Assembly (NCBI GenBank): GCA_030065855.1
Contig: JASJCT010000013.1
Span: 1 to 64,000, forward strand
Origin: Myxococcota bacterium
GTDB lineage: Bacteria > Myxococcota_A > Polyangia > JAAYKL01
Reading direction: 5' to 3'
Length of the DNA: 64,000 bases
Shown: positions 1 to 7,600 of the stretch, one piece after another
Layout: each line of letters opens with the position of its first letter
How positions within the stretch are numbered: position 1 is the first letter of the stretch
Translations under genes and position numbers: made by a program
Notes under the pieces: generated by a model
What the model was told of the DNA's origin: nothing
The model's database searches: none
Seen by the model: the letters and a program-made list of their open reading frames with translations, nothing else

Positions 1-31
1 ACCTTTGAAAACAATTGCTTGGACAATTGAA

Positions 32-67
32 AATCCCCCTGCCCCCTTTTTCAAGGGGGATTCTTTT
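32..67. repeat. Palindromic repeat or terminator-like hairpin (C5/G5 family)
   Basis: AATCCCCC at 32-39 and GGGGGATT at 55-62 form an 8-bp inverted repeat, followed by a T-rich tail (TTCTTTT). It could terminate a gene lying upstream of the window. The same C-run/G-run palindrome occurs as an inverted pair at 28879-28977, so it also belongs to a dispersed repeat family. Confidence 0.6.
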
Positions 68-111
68 CTGGCGATCCTACGCTATAAAAACACCCAAAAA
101 TCCTTAACCGA

Positions 112-768
112 ATGCCATTGGGTACAGAGGGGGGAGGGGGAGATGATGTAGCGTTATTACAAAGTATGGAAGCAGAACTAAAAAAACATACTGGAACCAG
201 CGCTCCGGTAGCGGGGCAACAGGCAAAAACAGCTCAACCAGTAGGACAACAGCATCAACCAACTGCCTCAGGAAGAACAAGTAACGCAAATGGGATTGCT
301 ATACCAGCCCCTCTCAGGCAGAAGTTACACAATGCAATTAATACTGTTGGAAATATGCCGAATGTAGATGGTGAAGTAGTTCGAAGCATGGGAGACGGTT
401 ATGATTTACATGGATCAATTGACAATATGAGATTGTATACAGGGAGTAATGTGCCAGCTCTGATAAGGAGACATTTGCAGGATCAAGGTATGACGGGAAT
501 TACACTCGGAAACAATGTCTATGCAATAGGTGAGATCAATTTTGGAACTCTCGATACGGCTAAATTTTTACTCCACGAATCATTGCACGTAGGCCAATGG
601 GATGCATTGGGAACTAGATGGTTTGCAAAATCGTACGTCTATTCCACAGTAAAAGAGTTTTTTAAGGGTGGTTTCGACACCCGGTTAGCCTATCGAAATA
701 ACCACTTTGAGGTGCAGGCTTATAACTATGATGCAGCATTGGTGAATCAAAGTGCTTCATGGTGGTAA
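112..768 (+). CDS. DUF4157-like (eCIS-core type) metallopeptidase-domain protein
   Basis: A 218-residue protein. Residues 1-70 are low-complexity Gly/Gln/Thr/Ala-rich linker. Residues about 100-165 follow the DUF4157 pattern: a RLYTGS segment, a hydrophobic stretch ending in GNNVYAIGEI, and then HESLHVGQW, an HExxH zinc-protease signature. DUF4157 domains occur in toxins and in proteins linked to extracellular contractile injection systems; the role here is inferred. There is no signal peptide and no clear Shine-Dalgarno before ATG 112. Stops lie just upstream in frame (85-87 and 106-108), so the ORF may be the surviving 3' part of a longer gene. It is AT-rich compared with the rest of the window, and its end overlaps or abuts the following small membrane-protein gene, as in a toxin/immunity pair. 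Family assignment is fairly sure; intactness is not. Confidence 0.62.
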   Translation: MPLGTEGGGGDDVALLQSMEAELKKHTGTSAPVAGQQAKTAQPVGQQHQPTASGRTSNANGIAIPAPLRQKLHNAINTVGNMPNVDGEVVRSMGDGYDLHGSIDNMRLYTGSNVPALIRRHLQDQGMTGITLGNNVYAIGEINFGTLDTAKFLLHESLHVGQWDALGTRWFAKSYVYSTVKEFFKGGFDTRLAYRNNHFEVQAYNYDAALVNQSASWW

Positions 769-806
769 TTAGTGAAAAATTTGCTGGCATTGTAAAGAAG
801 GTAAAA

Positions 807-1328
807 ATGTTTATGAAAGATAATCTTTCTGATATGTCTCAAGTTATGTTATTTTTTACTATAGTATTAGTTATGATAGGATATTTTCCTAGGCGCTGCC
901 AAGAGGAACCTCCAAAAACATGCACAGAAGTTCTTTCCCTGCCTCAGGGCGAGGAGTATAAATACTCGCTCGGTAGATCTTTAAGAGAAAAGGTGGATGC
1001 ATATCTGTGTGTCGCGAAGTATAGAATGCAGCCGCACGGGTTGGTATATATGAGAGAAGATATTGCTAATAAAGGTGAAGAATCAGTTGATATACTAGTA
1101 AAAAGGATGAACGAAGAGATTGGTAATCCATATATGCAGTGGAGAATATTAAGTCTTTTAAGTTATATGAAAACAAAAGAAACATATTTTTTTGGTGGAA
1201 ACAACCATCTTATGCATGAAGTTGAGCGAATATTGAATCGGACGAAGGGGAAAATAGAAGGAAGTGCTGGGGGTGCTGAATCCTATCTAAATATGTGTTT
1301 CAATATTTTGAATGATTTGAGAAAGTAA
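807..1328 (+). CDS. Small single-pass membrane protein of unknown function
   Basis: A 173-residue protein with one transmembrane segment near the N-terminus (about residues 10-28), then a Cys-containing soluble domain with many charged helices. I chose ATG 807 because AAAGAAGG stands 5 bases upstream. An earlier in-frame ATG at 759 overlaps the previous gene by 10 bases but has no ribosome binding site. It resembles no family I recognise. The immediate position after the DUF4157-like metallopeptidase gene, the shared low GC and the membrane anchor fit an immunity or accessory partner, but that is inference only. Confidence 0.55.
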   Translation: MFMKDNLSDMSQVMLFFTIVLVMIGYFPRRCQEEPPKTCTEVLSLPQGEEYKYSLGRSLREKVDAYLCVAKYRMQPHGLVYMREDIANKGEESVDILVKRMNEEIGNPYMQWRILSLLSYMKTKETYFFGGNNHLMHEVERILNRTKGKIEGSAGGAESYLNMCFNILNDLRK

Positions 1329-1344
1329 GGTCTCTTGAGAAAGA

Positions 1345-1509
1345 ATGGGGTCAGGCCTCTACAAATGACAATTAGCCTCTGACAGAATGGGGTCAGGCAC
1401 TAGCACTTAATGATTTGTTAGTTTCAAGCAGAGACATGGGGTCAGGCACTAGCACTTAATGATTTGTTAGTTTCAAGCATTGACGGCATAGGGAAACTTC
1501 GGGGTCAGG
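1345..1509. repeat. ATGGGGTCAGGC repeats, including two 44-bp direct repeats
   Basis: ATGGGGTCAGGC occurs at 1345-1356 and again at the start of two identical 44-bp units at 1387-1430 and 1436-1479. A further GGGGTCAGG is at 1501-1509. I recall the GGGGTCAGGC core from REP-like sequences near REP-associated (Y1/IS200-like) transposases in other proteobacteria. No transposase is present here, so these look like remnant or non-autonomous copies. Confidence 0.7.
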
Positions 1510-1638
1510 ATGCAGTGGTTGCGAATGACTAACGAGCAAAAATATCAGTGTCAGCTACCGGTTTTAGGACGATGGTGGTGGATTCTGATTTTGCTTGCAG
1601 AACTTAAAATGGAGAGAAATGCGGCGAGGCGAGGGGCG

Positions 1639-1673
1639 TTTTTTGGAAAGGTTTTGGAAACCTTTTCAAAAAA
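1639..1673 (-). terminator. Probable terminator of the tRNA operon
   Basis: A nearly perfect palindrome: a T6 run, GGAAAGGTTT, a short loop, AAACCTTTTC and an A6 run. On the minus strand it follows tRNA-Arg by about 60 bases, and it has a U-run on either strand, so it could be bidirectional. Confidence 0.6.
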
Positions 1674-1732
1674 TCACATTTTTTACAACTGCTTCAATCT
1701 TGTAAGCATTTGTATTTATTGGGTCATTTTAG

Positions 1733-1806
1733 CGCGCCTGGAGCGATTCGAACGCCCGACCCTCGGTTCCGTAGACCGATGCTCTATCCAGCTGAGCTAC
1801 AGGCGC
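1733..1806 (-). tRNA. tRNA-Arg (ACG)
   Basis: On the minus strand the gene begins GCGCCTG at 1806, and CAGGCGC closes the acceptor stem. The D-arm (GCTC/GAGC) is complete, and the T-arm carries TTCGAAT. The anticodon stem TCGGT/ACCGA encloses a loop whose central three bases are ACG. CCA is not encoded. It is the last gene of a three-tRNA array read toward lower coordinates. Confidence 0.93.
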
Positions 1807-1820
1807 AGGTCTAATATCTG

Positions 1821-1906
1821 CGGAGAGGGAGGGATTCGAACCCTCGATACCGTACGGTATACACGCTTAGCAGGCGTGCGCCTTCGACCAACTCGGCCAC
1901 CTCCCC
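1821..1906 (-). tRNA. tRNA-Ser (GCT)
   Basis: The acceptor stem is GGGGAGG/CCTCTCC with one G-T pair. TGGCCGAG starts the D-arm, the variable arm is long (class II), and the T-loop is TTCGAAT. The anticodon stem CACGC/GCGTG holds a loop with GCT in the centre. Middle gene of the array; CCA is not encoded. Confidence 0.93.
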
Positions 1907-1930
1907 TCTCTGATGTTGGGCCGGAGCCGG

Positions 1931-2015
1931 CGGAGGAGCAGGGATTCGAACCCCGGGTGCCTTTCGACACAACGGTTTTCAAGACCGCCGCCTTCGACCA
2001 CTCGGCCACTCCTCC
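1931..2015 (-). tRNA. tRNA-Ser (TGA)
   Basis: The acceptor stem is GGAGGAG/CTCCTCC. The D-arm has TGGCCGAG, a long variable arm follows, and the T-loop is TTCGAAT. The anticodon stem GCGGT/ACCGT holds a loop with TGA in the centre. First gene of the minus-strand array, about 40 bases downstream of a promoter-like sequence. CCA is not encoded. Confidence 0.93.
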
Positions 2016-2054
2016 AGATTTCCAAAGACCACTTTCCAACCTAACCAGGGCGAG

Positions 2055-2084
2055 AATCTATCCACCACTTCACCGTGTTGTCAA
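2055..2084 (-). promoter_or_regulatory. Sigma-70-type promoter for the tRNA array
   Basis: On the minus strand a perfect TTGACA (2084-2079) is followed 18 bases later by TAGATT (2060-2055), placing the start point about 30-35 bases before tRNA-Ser(TGA). The -35 box is consensus; the -10 box matches 4 of 6. Confidence 0.5.
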
Positions 2085-2202
2085 GAAATAGGTTGCGGCC
2101 AAAACAAGATACTTTTCGTGTGAAAGAGACATTGCTTCCAGTTTTTTACCTTGATAGACTGCATTTTTAAAATTGGCAGGTGGCACAGGAGGCTAGGAGG
2201 CA

Positions 2203-2829
2203 ATGATGAAAAGAATACTCAGACTGATAGTCCTGACCGCGATGATAGGGGCCGTAACGGGATGTGGGGCTTCCCAAAGCCAACAGGGCGGTAAAAAATG
2301 GACGGAAGGACCCATGCCAGCAGGTGGCAACTTCGACGGGGTATACCAATCGGATTTCGGCCGTCTCGAGTTGAACGTAACTGGAGACCGGGTCGTCGGC
2401 CTCTATGAAAACGATATGTATAACGGACGCATCGAGGGGGAAATAGACGACAATATCCTGGAATTCAACTGGACCCAGTGGAACCAAGAGATGCGCGGCA
2501 AAGTCCGCGAAACCAAGGGCGAAGGCGTGTTCCAATATGTGGTGGAATCCGTTGGTGTGGGCGCGAGCACAAGCGAGTACCATCGCCTCGAAGGATGGTG
2601 GGGATACACCGGTAAGCCCCTTAGCAATCGCTGGAACGCGGCAAAGCTGTCCCACCGAGCAAAGAAAAAGCTAAAACCCTTTATTCCAGAGCCCAATGAA
2701 ATGCAGGCCGGAGACAGTTACGAAGCAGCCGAAGGGTTCACCGAGACATCTACACCTTCGATGTCGGATGAGTCGGATGACGAAGATGAGGATGAGGATG
2801 AGGACGTAGATAACAGCGATCTCTTTTAA
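2203..2829 (+). CDS. Lipoprotein with a beta-rich domain and an acidic tail
   Basis: A 208-residue protein. The N-terminus is a lipoprotein signal (charged start, hydrophobic core, lipobox VTGC with Cys about residue 23), so it should be membrane-anchored outside the cytoplasm. Residues about 45-125 alternate Gly and hydrophobic/aromatic residues (GVYQSDFGRLEL, GLYEN, EFNWTQW), which suggests a small antiparallel beta-barrel or lipocalin-like fold. I cannot name the family. The last 20 residues are almost all Asp/Glu. A strong ribosome binding site (AGGAGG) precedes the start; ATG 2206 directly behind it is an equally possible start. It lies just upstream of coaE on the same strand, but a functional link is not evident. 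Confidence 0.7.
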   Translation: MMKRILRLIVLTAMIGAVTGCGASQSQQGGKKWTEGPMPAGGNFDGVYQSDFGRLELNVTGDRVVGLYENDMYNGRIEGEIDDNILEFNWTQWNQEMRGKVRETKGEGVFQYVVESVGVGASTSEYHRLEGWWGYTGKPLSNRWNAAKLSHRAKKKLKPFIPEPNEMQAGDSYEAAEGFTETSTPSMSDESDDEDEDEDEDVDNSDLF

Positions 2830-2853
2830 CTGCCCCGCCTTCCCTAACAGTTG

Positions 2854-3483
2854 ATGAAGAATAAACCCAAACTCGTTGGACTCACCGGGGGCATTGCCTC
2901 TGGTAAAAGTACGGTTGCAAGCTTCTTTAGGGAAGCGTCCGTGCCGGTCATCGACGCAGATAAACTGGGACATCTCGTGCTCGAAAAAGGTGGCGCTGCC
3001 TACGAACCGGTTATCGCTGCGTTTGGAAACGGAATTCTCAACGAAAATAAGGAGATAGACAGAAAAAAACTCGGTGCAATCGTATTTGAAGACCCCAAAC
3101 AGCGCGGCGAATTAGAGGCAATCACTCACCCGGCTATTGCGGCACTCGCCAAACGTGGCATCCAGATGATCGCAGAACGAAAAGCACCTATCGCAGTATA
3201 CGAGGCCGCTCTGTTGGTAGAAACCGGCATTTACAAGGGCCTGGATGCGCTCATTGTCGTCTCCTGCTCGGTTGCCACACAAATGGCTCGGATCATTGCC
3301 CGCGATGGTTTTGACCGGGAAGCCGCGGCGGTTCGCATCGCATCCCAGTTCCCCATCGAGGAGAAGTTGGCTGTCGCTGATTATGTCATTAGAAACGAGG
3401 GTCCAATGGACCAAACACGCGTCGATGCAATGAATATCTTGGCCGAACTTCGGAAGCGATTTAAAAGTAACGCTGATGGGTAA
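2854..3483 (+). CDS. coaE: Dephospho-CoA kinase
   Basis: Catalyses the last step of coenzyme A synthesis, ATP-dependent phosphorylation of the 3'-hydroxyl of dephospho-CoA, in the cytoplasm. The 209-residue length is usual for the family. The N-terminal GLTGGIASGKST is the P-loop, followed by the VIDADKLGH segment that binds substrate and the ITHPAI motif in the middle. I chose ATG 2854; a TTG at 2851 directly before it is the other option, and neither has a good ribosome binding site, so expression may depend on read-through from the lipoprotein gene upstream. The end overlaps the next gene by 8 bases, implying cotranscription and coupling. Confidence 0.95.
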   Translation: MKNKPKLVGLTGGIASGKSTVASFFREASVPVIDADKLGHLVLEKGGAAYEPVIAAFGNGILNENKEIDRKKLGAIVFEDPKQRGELEAITHPAIAALAKRGIQMIAERKAPIAVYEAALLVETGIYKGLDALIVVSCSVATQMARIIARDGFDREAAAVRIASQFPIEEKLAVADYVIRNEGPMDQTRVDAMNILAELRKRFKSNADG

Positions 3484-4510
3484 AAAAACCTGCATTTTTA
3501 TCATCGGATTTCCAGAGGACGTGCCGCGTCAAGTGGCGCTCTCTCTTGCCAAACGCGAAAATACCGCTGTTCAACTGTTGGTCTCCCCCCAGCACCGCGC
3601 CGAAGCTGATGCGTTTGTCTCACGCGCGCCAGAAAATTTAGCCGTGGTGGTGGGCACCCCGTGGCAGATCGATTTCGGCTTATCTGGAGCAGATTATCTT
3701 TCGCTTGCCGACCGGGTTTCAATCATCCTATACCTCAAGGCGCCGGCCCCGCCGGGCACGACCGGGTTACATCGCGGCGCCTGGACCGCCACTCGTGAAA
3801 TTATCGAGTTGGCCCTCGCAGCGCCCCAGTTGTCCCATATTGTGGCCTTGTCCCACCTCGACGTCGCAGGCAATGCAGGCGGGGTGTTCGCCGAGCAGGA
3901 TCTGTCCGTGGGTCAGCATTTTACCGATCCTGGACAAGAAGATCGATTTCGCAGCGAGCGGGTTTTTAGGCGGTTTATGGACCCTTTTCCCATCACCGTC
4001 GTTCGATCCGGGTGGATCTTGGGACAGGGCTTGGGCCAGTGTCCTCTCATCGAGCTCATGCTGGCTGCCGAGGATCTATCTCAGATTTCATCCAAAGATC
4101 CCCAAAGCCGCCTGTGGGCGATCGATGCCAGTAGCGCAGTGCGGCTTCTCCTCGATATTGTCGATCTCGTGCCCGCAGACCGCGGACGAACACTGCACAT
4201 GACGTTTAAGGATATGCCACCGCTGGCAACCCTGGTACCCAGTGTCAAGGCAAAAGCGCGTGATATCGCCGGCACAGATGTGGATCTCGCAGCAGGTGCG
4301 AGATGGGCACTCCGGAAATCCAACGCCAGCACAAAATGGTCAGTGAGGGAATTTTTCAAGCACCACCCCTTTAAGCCGCGATTTACAACAACTTACACGA
4401 GCCATATCCTGGAGGCATGCGGACGCGCCTTGCCCGATTGGGATGACGAGACAGCCCAACAGCTCATCTCCCAAGCCGTGGCGAGAATTGAAGCGACCAA
4501 GCGCAGGTGA
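3476..4510 (+). CDS. NAD(P)-binding SDR-like (extended) protein
   Basis: A 344-residue cytoplasmic protein of the extended short-chain dehydrogenase / NAD-dependent epimerase-like class. The N-terminal beta strand (CIFIIGFPEDVPRQVA) replaces the usual GxxGxxG with a degenerate loop. Later segments such as LSHLDVAG, the SERVFRR helix and VVRSGWILGQG follow the order seen in thioester-reductase or male-sterility-like SDRs. The classic YxxxK is not obvious; the equivalent position reads SERVFRR, so activity is uncertain. It overlaps coaE by 8 bases, so the two form an operon, and it ends 7 bases from the convergent membrane hydrolase gene. The substrate is unknown. Confidence 0.65.
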   Translation: MGKKTCIFIIGFPEDVPRQVALSLAKRENTAVQLLVSPQHRAEADAFVSRAPENLAVVVGTPWQIDFGLSGADYLSLADRVSIILYLKAPAPPGTTGLHRGAWTATREIIELALAAPQLSHIVALSHLDVAGNAGGVFAEQDLSVGQHFTDPGQEDRFRSERVFRRFMDPFPITVVRSGWILGQGLGQCPLIELMLAAEDLSQISSKDPQSRLWAIDASSAVRLLLDIVDLVPADRGRTLHMTFKDMPPLATLVPSVKAKARDIAGTDVDLAAGARWALRKSNASTKWSVREFFKHHPFKPRFTTTYTSHILEACGRALPDWDDETAQQLISQAVARIEATKRR

Positions 4511-4517
4511 TGTCAGC

Positions 4518-6362
4518 TTAAACCGGCACTGGGGCGATCACCTGGGATGAGGTAAAAAACCAGGAAACAATGGCTGCACAGAGCATGGCGCCCAGGTATG
4601 GCCGACCGGTCAAGTGGAAGCACCAGGTGGAAATGGGGACGACGAGGATGAGCACGCCGATGATGTGAAAGACATTGATGATGAACAGCACGAACATACC
4701 GCCCGGACCGACAAACGGGATAAAACCAGTGGTCATCAACGGCAGGTACTGAACCGCCAGCAGCAACACCAAGGGAATCAGCAAAACAGCCAGGTTTTTT
4801 AAGCTATCCGAGCCAAATGTCTGCAACATCCCGGCTTTGGGCACAGTCCGCAGTTGGCAGTGTAAGAAAAAACCGAGCTGCAAAAAACCGAGTAACAGCG
4901 GCGGCAGGTAGAGAAAAAACATCTGCCAGCGAAATGGGGTAAGATCACTGGCAAATGCAAAGACAAACCTGAAATCACTGATAAAAATCGCCTCGAGAAT
5001 ACCCTCGCTGAGGTAGACAAAACCAAAGAGCATACCGGCCAGAACGGCAGTCTTTGCCAACGTGCTAAGCGGCCCACCAGACCCGCTCCCACCAAGGGCA
5101 ATGCCCAGGTCAACAAGGCTGAGACCGTCTGCTCTAGATCTCCGGCCATACCATTTTTTAAAGAGCAGAAAGCCGATTGCGTTGATGGCGACAAACCAGA
5201 ACACCGTGGCTGTCACCACCATCATGGGAAAGGCACCGTCCAGCCGCACGACATACTTGTGGATACCAAAAATAATGAGCGTCGCAGGCAAGTAGAGCCA
5301 CATGAGCAGTCCATTGACCGTGGCGTGCTTGAGATACTCCCGACGGTCGCGAACCACCCCGCCCATCGCTTGACCACTAAGGGGGGAGAAGAACCGAAGG
5401 CCCAAAAGCAAGTAGCACAACGGGAATACCGCAGCCATACAGGCGATCATGGCAATAAGGGTGGCCCATTCCCGCAGCGACCAAATCTGATCGCCCGTGT
5501 CTTTCCAATGGGACGCGTCCATACCGAGACCAACGCGCAACCAGTCGAGGACTGCTGCGATACTGGGGCCATGATGGGGCTCTGCAATATGGATGATATT
5601 TGGAACGAGTACCTTGCGGGCCGTACCTGCAGCAAAACTGCCATAGGTCTTGCCTATCTCTGGGTTGGCCTCGGGGATGGCATTTTTTGTCTGCTGGGTC
5701 CCCATCCATTCGCGCGCAATATCCCGGGCACCTGTCATGCGATCCCGAAACTCATCGTAACTACCTATAATCATTAGCATGTTTCTGGGAAGTGCCGGTG
5801 TTACCTCGGTGGTGTAGGCATACCCCATGACGACGAGGGCGCGGACAGTGGGATCTTTTAGGGCGACTTTAAAGGACATGCCGCCGCCCAAGCTGTGTCC
5901 AATCATCCCCACCTTGTCATTAGCCACGAACGGCAATGATTTAACGTACGCCAGGGCCGCGCGCGCGCCAAAGGTGTCGTCAAAATCCAACGCCTCGGGG
6001 TCCTGTCCCGGTAGATCTGAATTGCCCCTACCAAGGGCGTCGATCGACAAGGCAACCACTCCCCGCCGAGAGAGCTCGATACAAATGCCGTCCCCGGTTT
6101 CCCGCACGCTTTGATACCCGTGCACGAACACTACACCTGGGACGGGATTGCCAGGTGCTGCCGCGTGCGGTCGAAACAGTTTGGCCCGTACCTGGCGACC
6201 AAATCGGTTTTTAAAAAACACATTAGTAACTTCGACCGACCCGAAATCGGTCTGAACCAGCCATGCAACCCACTGGGCGCCGACCAATATGGCCAGACAA
6301 GCAGCGAGTATGACAATGGCTCTCCCGCGATAGGTCGCGCCATCAGATTTAATGATAGTCAT
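4518..6362 (-). CDS. Alpha/beta-hydrolase fused to a polytopic membrane domain
   Basis: A 614-residue protein. One membrane segment at about residues 15-36 leads into an alpha/beta-hydrolase domain (about 60-290). This has the oxyanion-hole strand VVFVHGY (about 77-83), the nucleophile elbow GHSLGG with Ser157, and a later HIAEPHH stretch likely to supply the catalytic His. From about residue 300 to the end there are roughly eight hydrophobic segments. The layout suggests a membrane-bound esterase or dienelactone-hydrolase-like enzyme with the catalytic domain outside the cytoplasm. The ATG lacks a Shine-Dalgarno and lies just after a TATATAAC stretch, so the mRNA may be nearly leaderless. 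It converges on the SDR gene with a 7-base gap and is divergent from the lipoprotein gene at 6441. The substrate is unknown. Confidence 0.78.
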   Translation of the reverse strand: MTIIKSDGATYRGRAIVILAACLAILVGAQWVAWLVQTDFGSVEVTNVFFKNRFGRQVRAKLFRPHAAAPGNPVPGVVFVHGYQSVRETGDGICIELSRRGVVALSIDALGRGNSDLPGQDPEALDFDDTFGARAALAYVKSLPFVANDKVGMIGHSLGGGMSFKVALKDPTVRALVVMGYAYTTEVTPALPRNMLMIIGSYDEFRDRMTGARDIAREWMGTQQTKNAIPEANPEIGKTYGSFAAGTARKVLVPNIIHIAEPHHGPSIAAVLDWLRVGLGMDASHWKDTGDQIWSLREWATLIAMIACMAAVFPLCYLLLGLRFFSPLSGQAMGGVVRDRREYLKHATVNGLLMWLYLPATLIIFGIHKYVVRLDGAFPMMVVTATVFWFVAINAIGFLLFKKWYGRRSRADGLSLVDLGIALGGSGSGGPLSTLAKTAVLAGMLFGFVYLSEGILEAIFISDFRFVFAFASDLTPFRWQMFFLYLPPLLLGFLQLGFFLHCQLRTVPKAGMLQTFGSDSLKNLAVLLIPLVLLLAVQYLPLMTTGFIPFVGPGGMFVLFIINVFHIIGVLILVVPISTWCFHLTGRPYLGAMLCAAIVSWFFTSSQVIAPVPV

Positions 6363-6383
6363 ATCGTTATATATACTCTGAAT

Positions 6384-6413
6384 TAGACAAAATTACCCCC
6401 CCTCAGGTATAAA
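6384..6413 (+). promoter_or_regulatory. Sigma-70-type promoter for the tandem-domain lipoprotein gene
   Basis: TAGACA (6384-6389) and TATAAA (6408-6413) are separated by 18 bases, about 28 bases before ATG 6441. The lane is shared with the divergent membrane hydrolase gene. Confidence 0.45.
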
Positions 6414-6440
6414 ATCGAAAATCGAATAAGGAGCGTGCCG

Positions 6441-7592
6441 ATGCAACACCACTTTGCGTTACTCATTTTGGCGATGTTCACAGCAGTTGTCTTGGGGTGC
6501 GGCGCACAACCCAGTTCCGAGTCAACCGTGGGATCGGCGGCAACCCGGGAAACACACCAAGCAGGCAATGGTCCCAGGCTCTCCAGAACCGATCTCACCA
6601 CAGCGGTCAATATGCAGACCCTGGTTGCAACCGCACCCATTGCCACCGAGTTCATGCAGGATACGCCGATCATTTACTTCATCGGAACCCTCGAAAACCT
6701 GCCTCAGGATGCCAATATCGAAATTCGATGGCTGATGCGTACTGACATCGAGCCGCTCACTGTCTCCCGCACTGTTGGATCAGGCACACACACCTTCATC
6801 AGTCACTGCCGCCCGCCAGGAGATCGCTTCACCGGAGGCGAATACTGGGCCCTGGTATTTGTCAATGGCGAGGAAATAGGCCACGCGCCATTCCGCATTG
6901 CAGATCGGCGCAGCGGCGGTAGATTGCGGGTCAAGGAACTAGCAGTAGCAACATCCCTTGAAGTACAGACCAAGAAAGTCATCAACCCCAAAACCTCCTT
7001 TCGCAGGGGAACGAAAAACATCATGGCCAGCTTCTTTGTAAGCGGCCTAGAAATCGGGGCGACCATCCGCGCGCTCTGGTACCGGGATGATCAACTCATC
7101 GAAGAAAACGATATCGAGAGCCAAGGAGAACAGCGATACGCCGTGTCTTTAGAAAGCAAAAAGGGACTTAGAAAAGGGGATTACGCCATCGAGGTGGAGA
7201 TCGATGGGGAAGTCATGGCCCACCGATCCTTCCACATCGGCGGGGAGGCAGTAGCCCCGGAAGTTGATCGGGCGCTGCTCGGTACCAAGCTCGGCAAAAA
7301 CCACCTGCCCCAACATCCCAAATCGGTTTTCCCATCCAAAACCAAGACCCTCGCGTGCGGTATCCGGTTCGTCAACCTGCCCGAGGATGCGCACGTCCAA
7401 GTGAAATGGATTGCTATAAAAGAAGGTGGTATAGACCTCTTAGAAACAAGCGAATCACGCGTTCCCGAAGGAGGCAACGCCTCTCTGGGTCTCACATGGC
7501 AGCCAGGAAGCAAACTCGCTTCAGGTCCACATGCCGCTGTTATTTTTCTAAATGATCGCAAGATGGCAGAACTCCCATTTACTGTGAAGTGA
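6441..7592 (+). CDS. Lipoprotein with three tandem beta-sandwich-like domains
   Basis: A 383-residue lipoprotein; the lipobox VVLGC ends the signal peptide at about Cys21. The rest is three repeats of about 95 residues (approximately 55-160, 180-280, 300-383). Each has an entry strand (IYFIGTLENLP, ASFFVSGLEIG, CGIRFVNLPED), a conserved W in the second strand (IRWLM, RALWY, VKWIA) and a closing hairpin with an NGE/DGE/NDR turn followed by an aromatic/Ile strand. This fits Ig-like or related beta-sandwiches; I do not know the family name. ATG 6441 is preferred to GTG 6435 because AAGGAG lies 8 bases upstream. The stop overlaps a GTG for the next gene, so the two lipoproteins are probably translated from one message. 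Confidence 0.7.
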   Translation: MQHHFALLILAMFTAVVLGCGAQPSSESTVGSAATRETHQAGNGPRLSRTDLTTAVNMQTLVATAPIATEFMQDTPIIYFIGTLENLPQDANIEIRWLMRTDIEPLTVSRTVGSGTHTFISHCRPPGDRFTGGEYWALVFVNGEEIGHAPFRIADRRSGGRLRVKELAVATSLEVQTKKVINPKTSFRRGTKNIMASFFVSGLEIGATIRALWYRDDQLIEENDIESQGEQRYAVSLESKKGLRKGDYAIEVEIDGEVMAHRSFHIGGEAVAPEVDRALLGTKLGKNHLPQHPKSVFPSKTKTLACGIRFVNLPEDAHVQVKWIAIKEGGIDLLETSESRVPEGGNASLGLTWQPGSKLASGPHAAVIFLNDRKMAELPFTVK

Positions 7593-7600
7593 GGAAAGAC

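Larger units (their letters stand above)
1329..1732. other. 404-base gene-free stretch holding repeats and a tRNA-operon terminator
   Basis: No convincing gene lies here. The left part holds several copies of an ATGGGGTCAGGC-type motif and two 44-bp direct repeats. The right part holds an AT-rich palindrome that probably terminates the minus-strand tRNA operon. An open frame over 1510-2091 only runs through the tRNA genes antisense and is not a gene. Confidence 0.7.

Noticed and set aside
1387..1479. The two 44-bp repeats as CRISPR repeats.
   Set aside because: There are only two copies, with a 5-base gap, and no spacer-length interval.
1510..2091. A 193-residue open frame across the tRNA region (and an 80-residue frame on the other strand).
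   Set aside because: They run through three well-formed tRNA genes; the apparent proteins consist of translated tRNA sequence.
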